Below are positions 8,144 to 16,443 of a DNA stretch of 64,000 nucleotides, piece by piece. The stretch spans positions 52,611-116,610 of the forward strand of contig NZ_SNZJ01000013.1 of NCBI RefSeq assembly GCF_004363555.1, read 5' to 3'. A model generated the notes under the pieces. It was not told the origin of the DNA. It made no database searches and saw only the letters and a program-made list of their open reading frames with translations. Made by a program: the position numbers and the translations under genes. This stretch comes from Halomonas ventosae. Lineage in GTDB: Bacteria > Pseudomonadota > Gammaproteobacteria > Pseudomonadales > Halomonadaceae. Numbering within the stretch: the first letter of the stretch is position 1; each line of letters opens with the position of its first letter.

Positions 8144-9013
8144 TCAGTACTCCTCGATGTCGGCACGTACCGGCTTCTGCAGCGGGCCGAGGGTATCGAG
8201 GAAGGGGGTCGAGCCGGTCTCGCTCCGGTACAGCGAAAAATCCACCTTGCGGTCGCGGAAGCTCTTCAACGGCTGGCCCAGGCCACGCAGTCCCGCCTCG
8301 CGTTCACGGCGCACCCTCGTCATGTCGATCTCGATCGGCATGATCTCCTCGCCGATACCCGCCTGGTGGATGACGTCGCCGGAGGGTCCCACCACGATGG
8401 AGCGACCGTTGCCCAGGGCCCCGGCACCGTTGATGTCGAAGAAGTAGCACTGGTTGACCGCGGCATTGGTGCGCGCCATCGACAGTTCGATATCACGGTC
8501 GATGGTATCGGTCATGGTCGGGTGCAGGATCACCTCGGCGCCCATGGCGGCCAGGGTCCGGGTAGTCTCGGGGAACCACATGTCGTAGCAGATCGAGACC
8601 CCGAAGCGACCGACATTGGGCACGTCAAAGACCACGAACTCGCTGCCACTCTCGACTCCTATCTCGTAGGGACGGAAGGGGAACAGCTTGCGGAAACGGT
8701 TGACCACCTGCCCGTGAGGGTTGATGACCGAGAGGGTGTTGTAGATGCCGTCCTCGGCCTGCTCGAACATCGAGCCGGGGATCAGCCAGATCCGATGCTG
8801 TTCGGCAATCTGGCAGAACAGGGCCTCGGCGCTGCTGGGCAACGGCTGGGCGTGGTGCGTTGATGCCCCCATGGGCATCAGCTCGCTGAACAGGACCATC
8901 TGCACCTGGGGAAAACGACTCATCAGCACGTCGATCCGGTGGCGCATGGCCTCGGTGTTGTCACCATGGTGGTGGGCATGCATCTGCACGCCGGCAATCG
9001 TGAAATAGGACAT
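8144..9013 (-). CDS. Carbon-nitrogen hydrolase (nitrilase superfamily amidase)
   Basis: A 289-residue nitrilase-superfamily protein with the full catalytic triad: Glu in VLFSELMPMG, Lys in VNRFRKLFPFRPYE, and Cys in FGVSICYDMWFPE. The CYDMWFPE context is that of amidases and N-carbamoyl/N-acyl hydrolases rather than of true nitrilases (CWE). It is the first gene of the four-gene block in the doe locus, 214 bp after doeX and 37 bp before the ATP-grasp gene. It probably hydrolyses a linear amide of an amine or amino acid. The substrate cannot be read from sequence. Confidence 0.85.
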   Translation of the reverse strand: MSYFTIAGVQMHAHHHGDNTEAMRHRIDVLMSRFPQVQMVLFSELMPMGASTHHAQPLPSSAEALFCQIAEQHRIWLIPGSMFEQAEDGIYNTLSVINPHGQVVNRFRKLFPFRPYEIGVESGSEFVVFDVPNVGRFGVSICYDMWFPETTRTLAAMGAEVILHPTMTDTIDRDIELSMARTNAAVNQCYFFDINGAGALGNGRSIVVGPSGDVIHQAGIGEEIMPIEIDMTRVRREREAGLRGLGQPLKSFRDRKVDFSLYRSETGSTPFLDTLGPLQKPVRADIEEY

Positions 9014-9119
9014 CTTGGTCTCTCTGCGTCAGGCGATCTCGGAAACTTCCAGGGCGCTGTCAACTATCCAACAAACTTGACCGGCACCATCGGGAGCATG
9101 CCGGCGGGATCGCCCGGCC

Positions 9120-9139
9120 GGGTGAGCCTCGGCTCACCC
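9120..9139. other. Hairpin between doeX and the nitrilase gene
   Basis: GGGTGAGCC (9120-9128) / GGCTCACCC (9131-9139) is a perfect inverted repeat with a 2-nt spacer and no T-run. It lies in the 214-bp gap between doeX and the nitrilase gene, so it may end or modulate the doeABX transcript. Confidence 0.5.
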
Positions 9140-9227
9140 ACCTGTCACCAACTTATGCCACAAGGGCCGAGGTGACATCAACGCTGAACTTTCGCTGGAT
9201 CGAAAAGTGGGGCAAATCGGAAACGAA

Positions 9228-9701
9228 TCAGGCCAGATCGTCGGGCGAGAAGCCCGGGGCGGGACGTTTCACCGTCTTGGTGACGATATAGGTGAAGTAG
9301 CGCTCGATGCCGGCCTCCCCGGTCAGCCAGGCATCCATCAGCCGCTGGTAGGCGTCGATGGAGTCCGTCTCGAACTTGATCAGGTAGTCGACGCCCCCAC
9401 CCACGGCCACGCACTCGGTGACCTCGGGTGTGGCGTGGACCAGGGCTTCGAAGCGGGCGAAGCTCTCGGCGTTGTGGGCCTTGAGCTCGACCTGCACCCA
9501 CACCGGCGTGCGCTTGACCAGCGCCCCGGCATTGATGCGGGCGCTGTAGCCCTCGATGATGCCGGCCTTCTCGAGGCGGCGAACCCGCTCCCAGCAGGGG
9601 CTGACCGAGAGATTGATCGCCTCGGCCAGCTTCGACTTGGTGATGCGGCCGTCCCGGGAGAGGATCTCGAGGATCTTCAGGTCATAGCGGTCGAGTTTCA
9701 T
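9228..9701 (-). CDS. doeX: DoeX, Lrp/AsnC-family regulator of ectoine degradation
   Basis: A 157-residue Lrp/AsnC protein. It begins MKLDRYDLKILEILSRDG and has an N-terminal winged HTH (ITKSKLAEAINLSVSPCWERVRRLEKAG) and a C-terminal RAM/ACT-like ligand domain (VTECVAVGGGVDYLIKFETDS). It starts 17 bp after doeB on the same strand, matching the doeA-doeB-doeX order described for Halomonas elongata. There DoeX binds DNA at the ectoine locus. The gap after doeX is long and holds a hairpin, so the doeABX transcript may end there. Confidence comes from the family match plus strict synteny. Confidence 0.87.
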   Translation of the reverse strand: MKLDRYDLKILEILSRDGRITKSKLAEAINLSVSPCWERVRRLEKAGIIEGYSARINAGALVKRTPVWVQVELKAHNAESFARFEALVHATPEVTECVAVGGGVDYLIKFETDSIDAYQRLMDAWLTGEAGIERYFTYIVTKTVKRPAPGFSPDDLA

Positions 9702-9717
9702 CGGTGTCCCGGCATCC

Positions 9718-10731
9718 TCAGCCCAGCGAGTCGACGACGTCGGCGATCACCGCGATGGTATCGCCCATGTTGACCAGCGCCGGATGGCGCCGTGCCGCCA
9801 GCACCCCGCTGCGCGCGGCGCGATACGCCACCGGCGCGGTGCCGCTGCGGGTCATGTCGTAGACCCGGGCCACCACCTCGCCCTTCTCGACCCGCTCGCC
9901 CAGGGCGTGGCAGAGCTCCAGCACGCCGCTGTGCTCGCTCTGCACGTAGCAGCTGGCATCAGGCATGTCGAGATAGACCTGGGGCTCTCGCGGCATCTCC
10001 ACCTCGCCGGCCACCAGGCCATAGTGGATCAGGAAGTTGCGCACGCCGCGCTCGGTGATCGCCATGCTCTCGGGGGTGGAGGTGCCGCCGCCGCCGAGCT
10101 CGGTGGCCACGAAGACCTTGCCCTGGCTCTCCACCGCGGTGTCGAACAGCGCCGCGGCATCGAGCTCGAACATCATCATGGCGTAGGGGGCACCGAAGGC
10201 CTTGGCGCCCGCCAGGGCCTGGCGCTGCTGCTCGGCATCCTCCAGCACGTGGGAGGCACCGAAGGGGATGATGTCCAGGGTGCGCCCGCCGGAGTGCAGG
10301 TCGAGCACCACGTCGCACATCGGCACCATCACCCGGGTGAAGTAGTCGGCGATCTTCTCGGTCACGCTGCCGTCGGGGTCGCCGGGGAAGCTGCGGTTGA
10401 GGTTGCCACCGTCGAGCCCGGAGGTGCGCTTGCCGGCCATCACCGCCGGCTGGTTCATGCAGGGCACGATGATCACCCGGCCGGTGACCTCCTCGGCCTT
10501 GAGCTCGCTCGACAGCTTGAGCAGCGAGGTGATGCCCTCGTACTCGTCGCCGTGGTTGCCGCCGGTGAGCAGCGCCGTGGGGCCCTTGCCGTTCTTCACC
10601 ACGGTGACGGGGATCATCACCGCCCCCCAGGCCGACTCGTCCACGGAGATCGGCAGCTTGAGGAAGCCGTGCTGGACGCCATCGGCGTCGAAGTCGACGG
10701 TGGCGCTGATCGGGCTGGGACGCTTGGTCAT
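9718..10731 (-). CDS. doeB: DoeB, N-alpha-acetyl-L-2,4-diaminobutyrate deacetylase
   Basis: A 337-residue zinc deacetylase of the succinylglutamate desuccinylase/aspartoacylase (AstE/ASPA, M14-like) family. Zinc ligands are His60 and Glu63 (GGNHGDEYEG) and His146 (DLHSGGR); the probable catalytic Glu211 is in FVATELGGGG. In the doe pathway it removes acetate from N-alpha-acetyl-diaminobutyrate to give 2,4-diaminobutyrate. The ATG at 10731 (MTKRPSP) is chosen because AAGGAG lies 9 nt upstream; the longer open frame upstream is not coding-like. It is followed 17 bp later by doeX. The 200-bp gap to doeA contains a palindrome-rich element (10801-10898). Confidence 0.92.
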   Translation of the reverse strand: MTKRPSPISATVDFDADGVQHGFLKLPISVDESAWGAVMIPVTVVKNGKGPTALLTGGNHGDEYEGITSLLKLSSELKAEEVTGRVIIVPCMNQPAVMAGKRTSGLDGGNLNRSFPGDPDGSVTEKIADYFTRVMVPMCDVVLDLHSGGRTLDIIPFGASHVLEDAEQQRQALAGAKAFGAPYAMMMFELDAAALFDTAVESQGKVFVATELGGGGTSTPESMAITERGVRNFLIHYGLVAGEVEMPREPQVYLDMPDASCYVQSEHSGVLELCHALGERVEKGEVVARVYDMTRSGTAPVAYRAARSGVLAARRHPALVNMGDTIAVIADVVDSLG

Positions 10732-10800
10732 GGTGTACAACTCCTTGTTCTCATATGGCATCGGCATGGTGGCCCTAATGCCACTCGGGGCTGATCTGGC

Positions 10801-10898
10801 GGCAGATCTTCGAGGTGGCGCTGTGAACCCATCCCTGGGCGCTACCGACGCCATCCCTGGCGTAGGACCCCCTCTACGATCTGCCCCCAGCGCCCCTC
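10801..10898. repeat. Structured intergenic element, possible dispersed Halomonas repeat
   Basis: The doeA-doeB gap holds nested palindromes. GGCAGATC (10801-10808) pairs with GATCTGCC (10878-10885). GAGGTGGCGCTG (10812-10823) nearly pairs with CAGCGCCCCTC (10888-10898). Two internal stems each have the same TCCC loop: CCCA/TGGG (10828-10839) and ACGCCA/TGGCGT (10848-10863). The two outer pairings cross, so they exclude each other or form a pseudoknot. I recall similar sequence between genes in Halomonas genomes, but cannot verify it here. Only one copy was seen in this window. Confidence 0.5.
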
Positions 10899-10932
10899 GT
10901 TGTTCATTGCAGCAATCTTGGATTCTGTTTAT

Positions 10933-12132
10933 TCAGCGTACGAAGAGCTGGCGCGGGAAGTCGGCCAGGGTCTCGCAGCCGGTCTCGGTGATCAGGATGC
11001 TCTCGGTGATCTCCAGGCCCCAGTCGTCCTCCCACAGGCCCGGCATGAAGTGGAAGGTCATGCCGGGCTGCAGGATGGTCTCGTCGGAGGGGCGCAGGCT
11101 CATGGTGCGCTCGCCCCAGTCCGGTGGGTAGCTGATGCCGATGGGATAGCCACAGCGCGCGCCGCCGCGGTCGAAGCCGTACTTGTCCATGGCCGCCCCC
11201 AGCGCCATGGCGATGTCCGCGGTGCGGTTGCCGGGCTTGGCCACTGCCAGGCCATTCTCGATGCCCTCGAGCAGCGCCGACTCGGCACGCACGAACTCCT
11301 GGGGGGGCCTGCCGAGGAAGACCGTCCGCGACATCGGCGCATGGTAGCGCTTGAAGACCCCGGCGATCTCGAAGAAGGTACCCTCGCCCTCGCGGAACGG
11401 CGTGTCGTCCCAGGTCAGATGCGGGGCGGCGGCGTCACTGCCGGTGGGCAGCATGGGCACGATGGCGGGATAGTCGCCGCCGTAGATCTTGCCCTGCGCG
11501 TCCCGCCAGCCCTCGATGCCGACGCGATAGATCTCCGAGACCAGCTTGCTCTTGGGCAGGCCCGGCTCGATCACCTCGAGGATCCGCGTGTGCATGCCCT
11601 CGACGATCTTCGCCGCCACGCGCATGTACTCGATCTCCTGGGGCGACTTGATCGCTCGACACCAGTTGACCAGCGAGTTGGCGTCCATGAAGCGCGCATG
11701 GGGCAACTCGCGCAGCAGGCACTGGTAGGCCTTGGCCGTGAAGTAGTAGTTGTCCATCTCCATGCCCACCACGCCCTCGTGCCAGCCGCGGTCGGGCAGG
11801 ATGGTCTGGGCGAGGTAGTCCATGGGATGCATGTCCGGATTCTGCACGTAGTAATCCGGGTAGTAGGTGATGTTGTCCGGGTCGATCCAGCAGGTCCGCA
11901 GGGCGCCATTGGCGTCCATCCGTCGGCCGTACCACACCGGCTCGCCTTCCAGGCCCACGAGCACGCACTGGTGCACGTAGAACGACCAGCCGTCGTAGCC
12001 GGTCAACCAGGCCATGTTCGAGGGGTCACTGACGATCAGCACGTCGATACCACGGCTGGCCATCTCGGCACGCACCTTCCACAGGCGGGTCGCGTACTCC
12101 TCACGAGTGAAGGGCAGGGAAACCTGGATCAT
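10933..12132 (-). CDS. doeA: DoeA, ectoine hydrolase (M24/creatinase-like)
   Basis: A 399-residue pita-bread-fold protein. It has an N-terminal creatinase domain (VSLPFTREEYATRLWKV, SNMAWLTGYDGWSFYVHQ) and a C-terminal M24-type domain (GTFFEIAGVFKRYHAPMSRT, YPIGISYPPDWGERTM, MTFHFMPGLWEDDWGLEI). This is the pattern of DoeA/EutD, which opens the ectoine ring to N-acetyl-diaminobutyrate. The length agrees with the H. elongata protein as I recall it. The ATG at 12132 is preferred, with a weak GAG-type SD; another ATG at 12147 adds five residues. It is first gene of the minus-strand doe locus, and about 270 bp of non-coding sequence separates it from the divergent ghrA-like gene. Confidence 0.93.
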   Translation of the reverse strand: MIQVSLPFTREEYATRLWKVRAEMASRGIDVLIVSDPSNMAWLTGYDGWSFYVHQCVLVGLEGEPVWYGRRMDANGALRTCWIDPDNITYYPDYYVQNPDMHPMDYLAQTILPDRGWHEGVVGMEMDNYYFTAKAYQCLLRELPHARFMDANSLVNWCRAIKSPQEIEYMRVAAKIVEGMHTRILEVIEPGLPKSKLVSEIYRVGIEGWRDAQGKIYGGDYPAIVPMLPTGSDAAAPHLTWDDTPFREGEGTFFEIAGVFKRYHAPMSRTVFLGRPPQEFVRAESALLEGIENGLAVAKPGNRTADIAMALGAAMDKYGFDRGGARCGYPIGISYPPDWGERTMSLRPSDETILQPGMTFHFMPGLWEDDWGLEITESILITETGCETLADFPRQLFVR

Positions 12133-12403
12133 GAAGCCACTCGCCATCGCATCATCAAGAAAATCGGCCCTCTCTGCCGCGAGAAGGCCGGGCCGGGGGC
12201 CGGATCACTGACACGGGGCCGGGCCGCATCAGGGGTGCGGCGGGCATTCCGGACAGCCGCTCGGTTCCCTCGGGTGGAGGTTACTGCCAACCCATGGTGG
12301 GCGGTCAAGCATTTCCTGATGCTCTGTCACGAATGCCCTGTCACGCTTGTTCACGGCCCGCCACACTCCCATGATGGAAGGAAAGATCGCCGATGGAGGA
12401 AGC

Positions 12404-13354
12404 ATGAAGGTCCTGGTCCATATCGATGACGCCGAGCAGTGGCGGGACGCCCTGGCCGAGCGCCTGCCGGATGCCGAGGTATTCACCAGCAGCGCCCCGG
12501 CCGAGAAGCGCCGCGAGGCGGACTACCTGGCGGCGTGGAAGCCCTCTGCCGAACTGCTCGGCGAGCCCGAGCGGCTCAAGGGCATCGTCAACCTCGGCGC
12601 CGGGGTCGACGCCCTGCTGGGCAACCCGGGGCTTCCCGAGGGCGTACCCATCGTCAAGCTGCGCGATGCCGGCATGGCCGAGCTGATCGGCGACTATGTG
12701 CGCTACGGCATCCTGCACTTCCAGCGTGACTTCGACCGCTACCGCCGCCAGCAGGCGCGCCACGAGTGGCACGAGCGGGCGGTGGTCGACAAGGCCGACT
12801 GGCCGGTAGGCGTGCTGGGACTCGGTGCCATCGGGGCGAAGGTCGCCGCCATGGTGGCCGCCGATGGCTTCCCGGTGCATGGCTGGAGCCGCTCGCCCAA
12901 GTCGCTCGACGGCATCACCTGCCACCATGGCGAGGCGGGTCTCGATGCCTTGCTCGGCAAGGTCAGGAGCCTGGTGCTGCTGCTGCCGGACACCCCCGCG
13001 ACCCGCCATGTCATCGACGCGGCCGCCCTGGCGAGGCTCCCGGAGGGCGCCAGCCTGATCAACCCGGGGCGCGGGACGCTGATCGACGAGGCCGCCCTGC
13101 TCGACGCGCTTGGTCCAGAGAGAAAGGACGAGGGGGAGACGGAGGGTCGGCTGCGCGGGGCGCTGCTCGACGCCTTCCCCACGGAGCCGCTGCCCGGCGA
13201 AAGCCCGCTCTGGCCGCATCCGCGGGTCTGGGTCACCCCCCACATGGCCGGCCCCACCCCCCTCAGGGCGGCCCTGGACCAGGTGGCCGAGGCCCTGCGC
13301 GCCTTCGAGGCCGGCGAGCCCCTCAACACCGTCGACCCCGCGGCCGGTTATTGA
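12404..13354 (+). CDS. ghrA: Glyoxylate/hydroxypyruvate reductase A-like D-2-hydroxyacid dehydrogenase
   Basis: A 316-residue NAD(P)-dependent D-2-hydroxyacid dehydrogenase. The Rossmann motif is VGVLGLGAIGAKVA. The dehydrogenase signature region is LLLPDTPATRHVID, the substrate-site Arg is in INPGRGTLIDEAAL, and the catalytic His is in VTPHMAGPT. The family (E. coli GhrA/YcdW, 312 aa) reduces glyoxylate and hydroxypyruvate. A charged insert (PERKDEGETEG) sits after the LIDEAALLDAL helix. The start at ATG 12404 follows GGAGGA directly; ATGs at 12371 and 12374 are alternatives. The 271 bp upstream (12133-12403) show no recognisable operator. It is followed 77 bp later by pncA. The exact substrate is inference. 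Confidence 0.75.
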   Translation: MKVLVHIDDAEQWRDALAERLPDAEVFTSSAPAEKRREADYLAAWKPSAELLGEPERLKGIVNLGAGVDALLGNPGLPEGVPIVKLRDAGMAELIGDYVRYGILHFQRDFDRYRRQQARHEWHERAVVDKADWPVGVLGLGAIGAKVAAMVAADGFPVHGWSRSPKSLDGITCHHGEAGLDALLGKVRSLVLLLPDTPATRHVIDAAALARLPEGASLINPGRGTLIDEAALLDALGPERKDEGETEGRLRGALLDAFPTEPLPGESPLWPHPRVWVTPHMAGPTPLRAALDQVAEALRAFEAGEPLNTVDPAAGY

Positions 13355-13430
13355 GCCCTTTCCCTACAACTGGTACCGGGAAGGACTTACGCTGGAAGAC
13401 GATACCCAACGACCTCCCGGGAGGTGCGTG

Positions 13431-13997
13431 ATGACCATGAAGGTTGACTACGGCTCCCACGACGCACTGCTCGTCGTGGACATGCAGAATGACTTCTGCG
13501 AGGGCGGCGCCCTGGCCGTCGCAGGCGGCGCGGCCCTGGTGCCGAGCATCAACGCCGAGATCGAGGCGGCCCGGGCGGCCGGTGCCCTGGTGGTCGCCTC
13601 GCGGGACTGGCACCCCGTCGACCACGTGAGCTTCTCGCATCGCGGCGGCCCCTGGCCGGTGCATTGCGTGCAGGATACCCCCGGCGCCGCCTTCCACCCC
13701 GACCTGGCCCTGCCCGATGACGCCATCCGCGTCAGCAAGGCCACCGCCTTCGATGCCGATGCCTACTCCGCCTTCGACGGCACCGGACTCGGCGGCTACC
13801 TGCAGGAGAAGGGCATCGAGCGGGTGATCGTCTGCGGCCTGGCGCTGGATGTCTGTGTGCATGCCACGGTACTGGCCGCCAGTCGGGAAGGCTTTACCAC
13901 CCTGTTGCTGGAGGCGCTATCCGCCGCGGTCGACCCCGATGCCATCGAGGCGTGCCACCGTGACTTCGAGGAAGCCGGTATCGAGGTGCGCGCATGA
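13431..13997 (+). CDS. pncA: Nicotinamidase PncA
   Basis: A 188-residue cysteine hydrolase that deamidates nicotinamide to nicotinate. Catalytic triad: Asp17 (LLVVDMQNDF), Lys103 (RVSKATAFD) and Cys142 (LALDVCVHAT). Metal ligands: Asp59, His61 and His65 in SRDWHPVDHVSF. The start ATG 13431 has CGGGAGGTG a few bases upstream. Its TGA overlaps the pncB ATG (ATGA), so the two genes should be translationally coupled. They perform consecutive steps of NAD salvage. Confidence 0.93.
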   Translation: MTMKVDYGSHDALLVVDMQNDFCEGGALAVAGGAALVPSINAEIEAARAAGALVVASRDWHPVDHVSFSHRGGPWPVHCVQDTPGAAFHPDLALPDDAIRVSKATAFDADAYSAFDGTGLGGYLQEKGIERVIVCGLALDVCVHATVLAASREGFTTLLLEALSAAVDPDAIEACHRDFEEAGIEVRA

Positions 13998-15340
13998 GCG
14001 AGCCGGTTCCCCTGCAGGTCGAGGATGGCGAGCTGGCCCTGCTCACCGACCTCTACCAGCTGACCATGACCCAGGCCTACTGGAAGGAGGCGATGCAGGA
14101 GCGGGCCACCTTCAGCCTCTTCTTCCGCAAGATGCCACCGGCCCGCCGCTTCATGCTGGCCTGCGGGCAGCAGCATGCCGCGGCGCTGCTCAGCCGGCTG
14201 CGCTTCGGCGACACGGCCCTCGAGCGCCTCGCCGGCACCGGCCTGTTCGACCTGGGCTTCCTCGACTGGCTGGGCGACTGGCGCTTCGAGGGCGACATCT
14301 GGACCCTGCCCGAGGGCACGCCGGTGTTTGCCAACGAGCCGCTGCTGGAAGTGGACGCGCCCATCACCCAGGCGCAGCTGCTCGAGAGCCTGGTGATGAA
14401 CCTGGTGCAGCTGGAAACGGTGCTCGCCTCCAAGGCGGTGCGCATCGTGATGGCCGCACGGGGCCGCCCGGTGGTGGATTTCGGGATGCGCCGCATGCAT
14501 GGCGTGGACGCCGCGGTGCGGGGGGTCCGGGCCTACCGCAGCGCGGGGCTGGCCGGGACCAGCAACGTGCTCGGCGGCCTGCGCCACGACCTGGCGATCA
14601 ATGGCACCATGGCCCACAGCTATATCCTGGCCCACGACGACGAGCAGGAAGCCTTCCGTGCCTTCGCCCGCCACTATCCCGGCACCACCCTGCTGGTGGA
14701 CACCCATGACACCCTGGAAGGGGTGCGCAAGGTGATCGAGATCATGCGCGAGGAGCCCGAGGTCGGCGTCAAGGCCATCCGGCTCGACTCCGGCAACCTG
14801 GGCGAACTGGCGAAGGGCGCACGCGCGCTGCTCGACGAGGCCGGGCACGAGGAGATCACCATCGTCGCCAGCAGCGGCCTCGACGAGGTCCAGATCGCGG
14901 CGCTGCTCGAGGACGGCGCACCCATCGATGCCTTCGGCGTCGGCACCCAGATGGGCGTCTCGGCGGATGCCCCGGTGATCGACCTCTCCTACAAGCTGGT
15001 GGAGTACGCCGGCACCCCGCGGGTCAAGCACTCGCCGGGCAAGATCAACCTGCCCTGCCGCAAGCAACTCTATCGCCGCCGCGACGACCGGGGCCGCTAC
15101 GTCGGCGACGTCATCGCCCTGCGTGACGAGTCACTCGACGCCGGCGAGCCGCTGCTGCGCCCGCTGGTCCGGGCGGGGCGGCTCGACGACGAGGAGATGG
15201 CCCGGGCCGATGAGGCCCGCGAGCGGGTCGCCGACGCCCTCGAGCGCTTCCCCGAGGACGTCAGGCGGCTCGCGGAGGGCGAGAGCGACTACCCGGTGAC
15301 GCTCAGCCCCGAACTCGAGCGCCTGCAGCCGAAGGCCTGA
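13994..15340 (+). CDS. pncB: Nicotinate phosphoribosyltransferase PncB
   Basis: A 448-residue enzyme that converts nicotinate and PRPP to nicotinate mononucleotide in an ATP-assisted reaction. Family features are LLTDLYQLTMTQAYW at the N-terminus, the VDFGMRRMHG segment, MAHSYILAHDDEQEAF containing the His phosphorylated in this family, the AIRLDSGNL PRPP/phosphate site, and KHSPGKINLPCRKQ near the C-terminus. It overlaps pncA by four bases. A long perfect palindrome (15379-15410) follows and probably terminates transcription. Confidence 0.93.
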   Translation: MSEPVPLQVEDGELALLTDLYQLTMTQAYWKEAMQERATFSLFFRKMPPARRFMLACGQQHAAALLSRLRFGDTALERLAGTGLFDLGFLDWLGDWRFEGDIWTLPEGTPVFANEPLLEVDAPITQAQLLESLVMNLVQLETVLASKAVRIVMAARGRPVVDFGMRRMHGVDAAVRGVRAYRSAGLAGTSNVLGGLRHDLAINGTMAHSYILAHDDEQEAFRAFARHYPGTTLLVDTHDTLEGVRKVIEIMREEPEVGVKAIRLDSGNLGELAKGARALLDEAGHEEITIVASSGLDEVQIAALLEDGAPIDAFGVGTQMGVSADAPVIDLSYKLVEYAGTPRVKHSPGKINLPCRKQLYRRRDDRGRYVGDVIALRDESLDAGEPLLRPLVRAGRLDDEEMARADEARERVADALERFPEDVRRLAEGESDYPVTLSPELERLQPKA

Positions 15341-15378
15341 CACGCCGTGTTGCCCGGGGCGGGCAACGCGGGAAAGCG

Positions 15379-15410
15379 AGAGGGGCACATCGCCGGCGAT
15401 GTGCCCCTCT
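15379..15410. terminator. 32-bp perfect palindrome between convergent pncB and yghU
   Basis: AGAGGGGCACATCGCC (15379-15394) is followed at once by its exact reverse complement (15395-15410). It lies between convergent genes and has only TTGCG after it, so it is a likely bidirectional terminator of the strong-stem, short-U type. Confidence 0.7.
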
Positions 15411-15444
15411 TGCGTCGTGTCACCAGGTCTCGCCAGAGGCCCCG

Positions 15445-16308
15445 TCACATCTTGTCCTGGGTCCGGGTCCCGAAGTCGCTGGCCGAGTGGCGCTCGTGCA
15501 ACTGCTCGGAGCGCTCGCCCCAGGTGCGGTTGACCATGCGTCCGCGCTTGACTGCCGGTCGCTCGGCGATACGCCTCGCCCAGCGCTGAACGTTGGGGTA
15601 CTCGTCGACGGCCAGGAACTCCCCCGCATCATAGAGTAGCCCCTGGACCAGCACGCCATACCAGGGATAGATGGCGATGTCGGCGATGGTGTAGTCGTCG
15701 CCGGCGATATAGGCACGCTCGCCAAGCGTGCGGTCGAGCACATCGAGCTGTCGCTTGGTCTCCATGGTGTAGCGGTCGATGGGGTACTCGAGCGGCTCAG
15801 GCGCATAGGCGTAGAAGTGGCCGAAGCCACCACCGACGAAGGGGGCAGCACCCATCTGCCAGAAGAGCCAGTTGAGGGTCTCGGTCCGCCCGGCGTGATC
15901 CTCGGGCAGGAAGGCGCCGAACCGCTCGGCCAGGTAGAGCAGGATCGCACCGGATTCGAACACCCGGGTCGGCGGCTCGGTGGTGTGGTCCATCAGCGCC
16001 GGGATCTTGGAATTGGGGTTCGCGGCGACGAAGCCGCTGGAGAACTGCTCGCCCTCGCCGATGCGGATCGGCCAGGCGTCGTACTCGGCGCCCTCGTGTC
16101 CCAGCGCCAGCAGCTCCTCGAGCATGATGGTCGCCTTCACGCCGTTGGGCGTGGCCAGGGAGTAGAGCTGCAGCGGATGCTGGCCGACGGGCAGTTCCCG
16201 GTCGTGGGTCGGGCCGGCCACGGGGCGATTGATGCTGGCGAACTGGCCGCCGCTCTCGCTTTCCCACCGCCAGACGCGTGGTGGCTGATAGGACGTATCG
16301 TCACTCAT
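15445..16308 (-). CDS. yghU: YghU-type glutathione-dependent disulfide-bond oxidoreductase
   Basis: A 287-residue Nu-class glutathione transferase-like protein, close in length and pattern to E. coli YghU (288 aa). The N-terminal thioredoxin fold carries LPVGQHPLQLYSLATPNGVK and the GSH-binding NPNSKIPAL and VFESGAILLYLA. The C-terminal helical domain includes FWQMGAAPFVGGGFGHFYAYAPE, ERPAVKRGRMVNRTWG and a conserved EQLHERHSASDF tail. YghU reduces organic hydroperoxides and mixed disulfides with two bound GSH. Start 16308 is preferred over ATG 16314 because AGGAG then lies 7 nt upstream. Confidence 0.92.
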   Translation of the reverse strand: MSDDTSYQPPRVWRWESESGGQFASINRPVAGPTHDRELPVGQHPLQLYSLATPNGVKATIMLEELLALGHEGAEYDAWPIRIGEGEQFSSGFVAANPNSKIPALMDHTTEPPTRVFESGAILLYLAERFGAFLPEDHAGRTETLNWLFWQMGAAPFVGGGFGHFYAYAPEPLEYPIDRYTMETKRQLDVLDRTLGERAYIAGDDYTIADIAIYPWYGVLVQGLLYDAGEFLAVDEYPNVQRWARRIAERPAVKRGRMVNRTWGERSEQLHERHSASDFGTRTQDKM

Positions 16309-16353
16309 GGGCATGCTCCTGTGCCGAAAGGCAATCGAGTGTCCATTGCACGG

Positions 16354-16376
16354 GCCCGGCGAGGGTCTCGCCGGGC
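16354..16376. terminator. 10-bp hairpin downstream of the SDR gene
   Basis: GCCCGGCGAG (16354-16363) / CTCGCCGGGC (16367-16376) form a perfect 10-bp stem with a 3-nt loop. It sits between the SDR stop and the yghU start and is probably the end of the nemR-nemA-SDR transcript. It lacks a clear U-run. Confidence 0.5.
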
Positions 16377-16443
16377 TTGTGTGGCGGCGGGCCGTGCAAG
16401 TGCCCAGGGCCCGCCAACGGGCATTGCCGCGAAGGACTACGCC

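Noticed and set aside
10741..10932. Small protein-coding gene in the doeA-doeB gap
   Set aside because: The only open frame here has no Shine-Dalgarno and its sequence comes from the palindromic element.
13110..13430. Upstream extension of pncA overlapping the ghrA-like gene
   Set aside because: The extension is Arg/Pro/Ser-rich shadow of ghrA. The ATG at 13431 with GGGAGG and the start of PncA homology decide the start.
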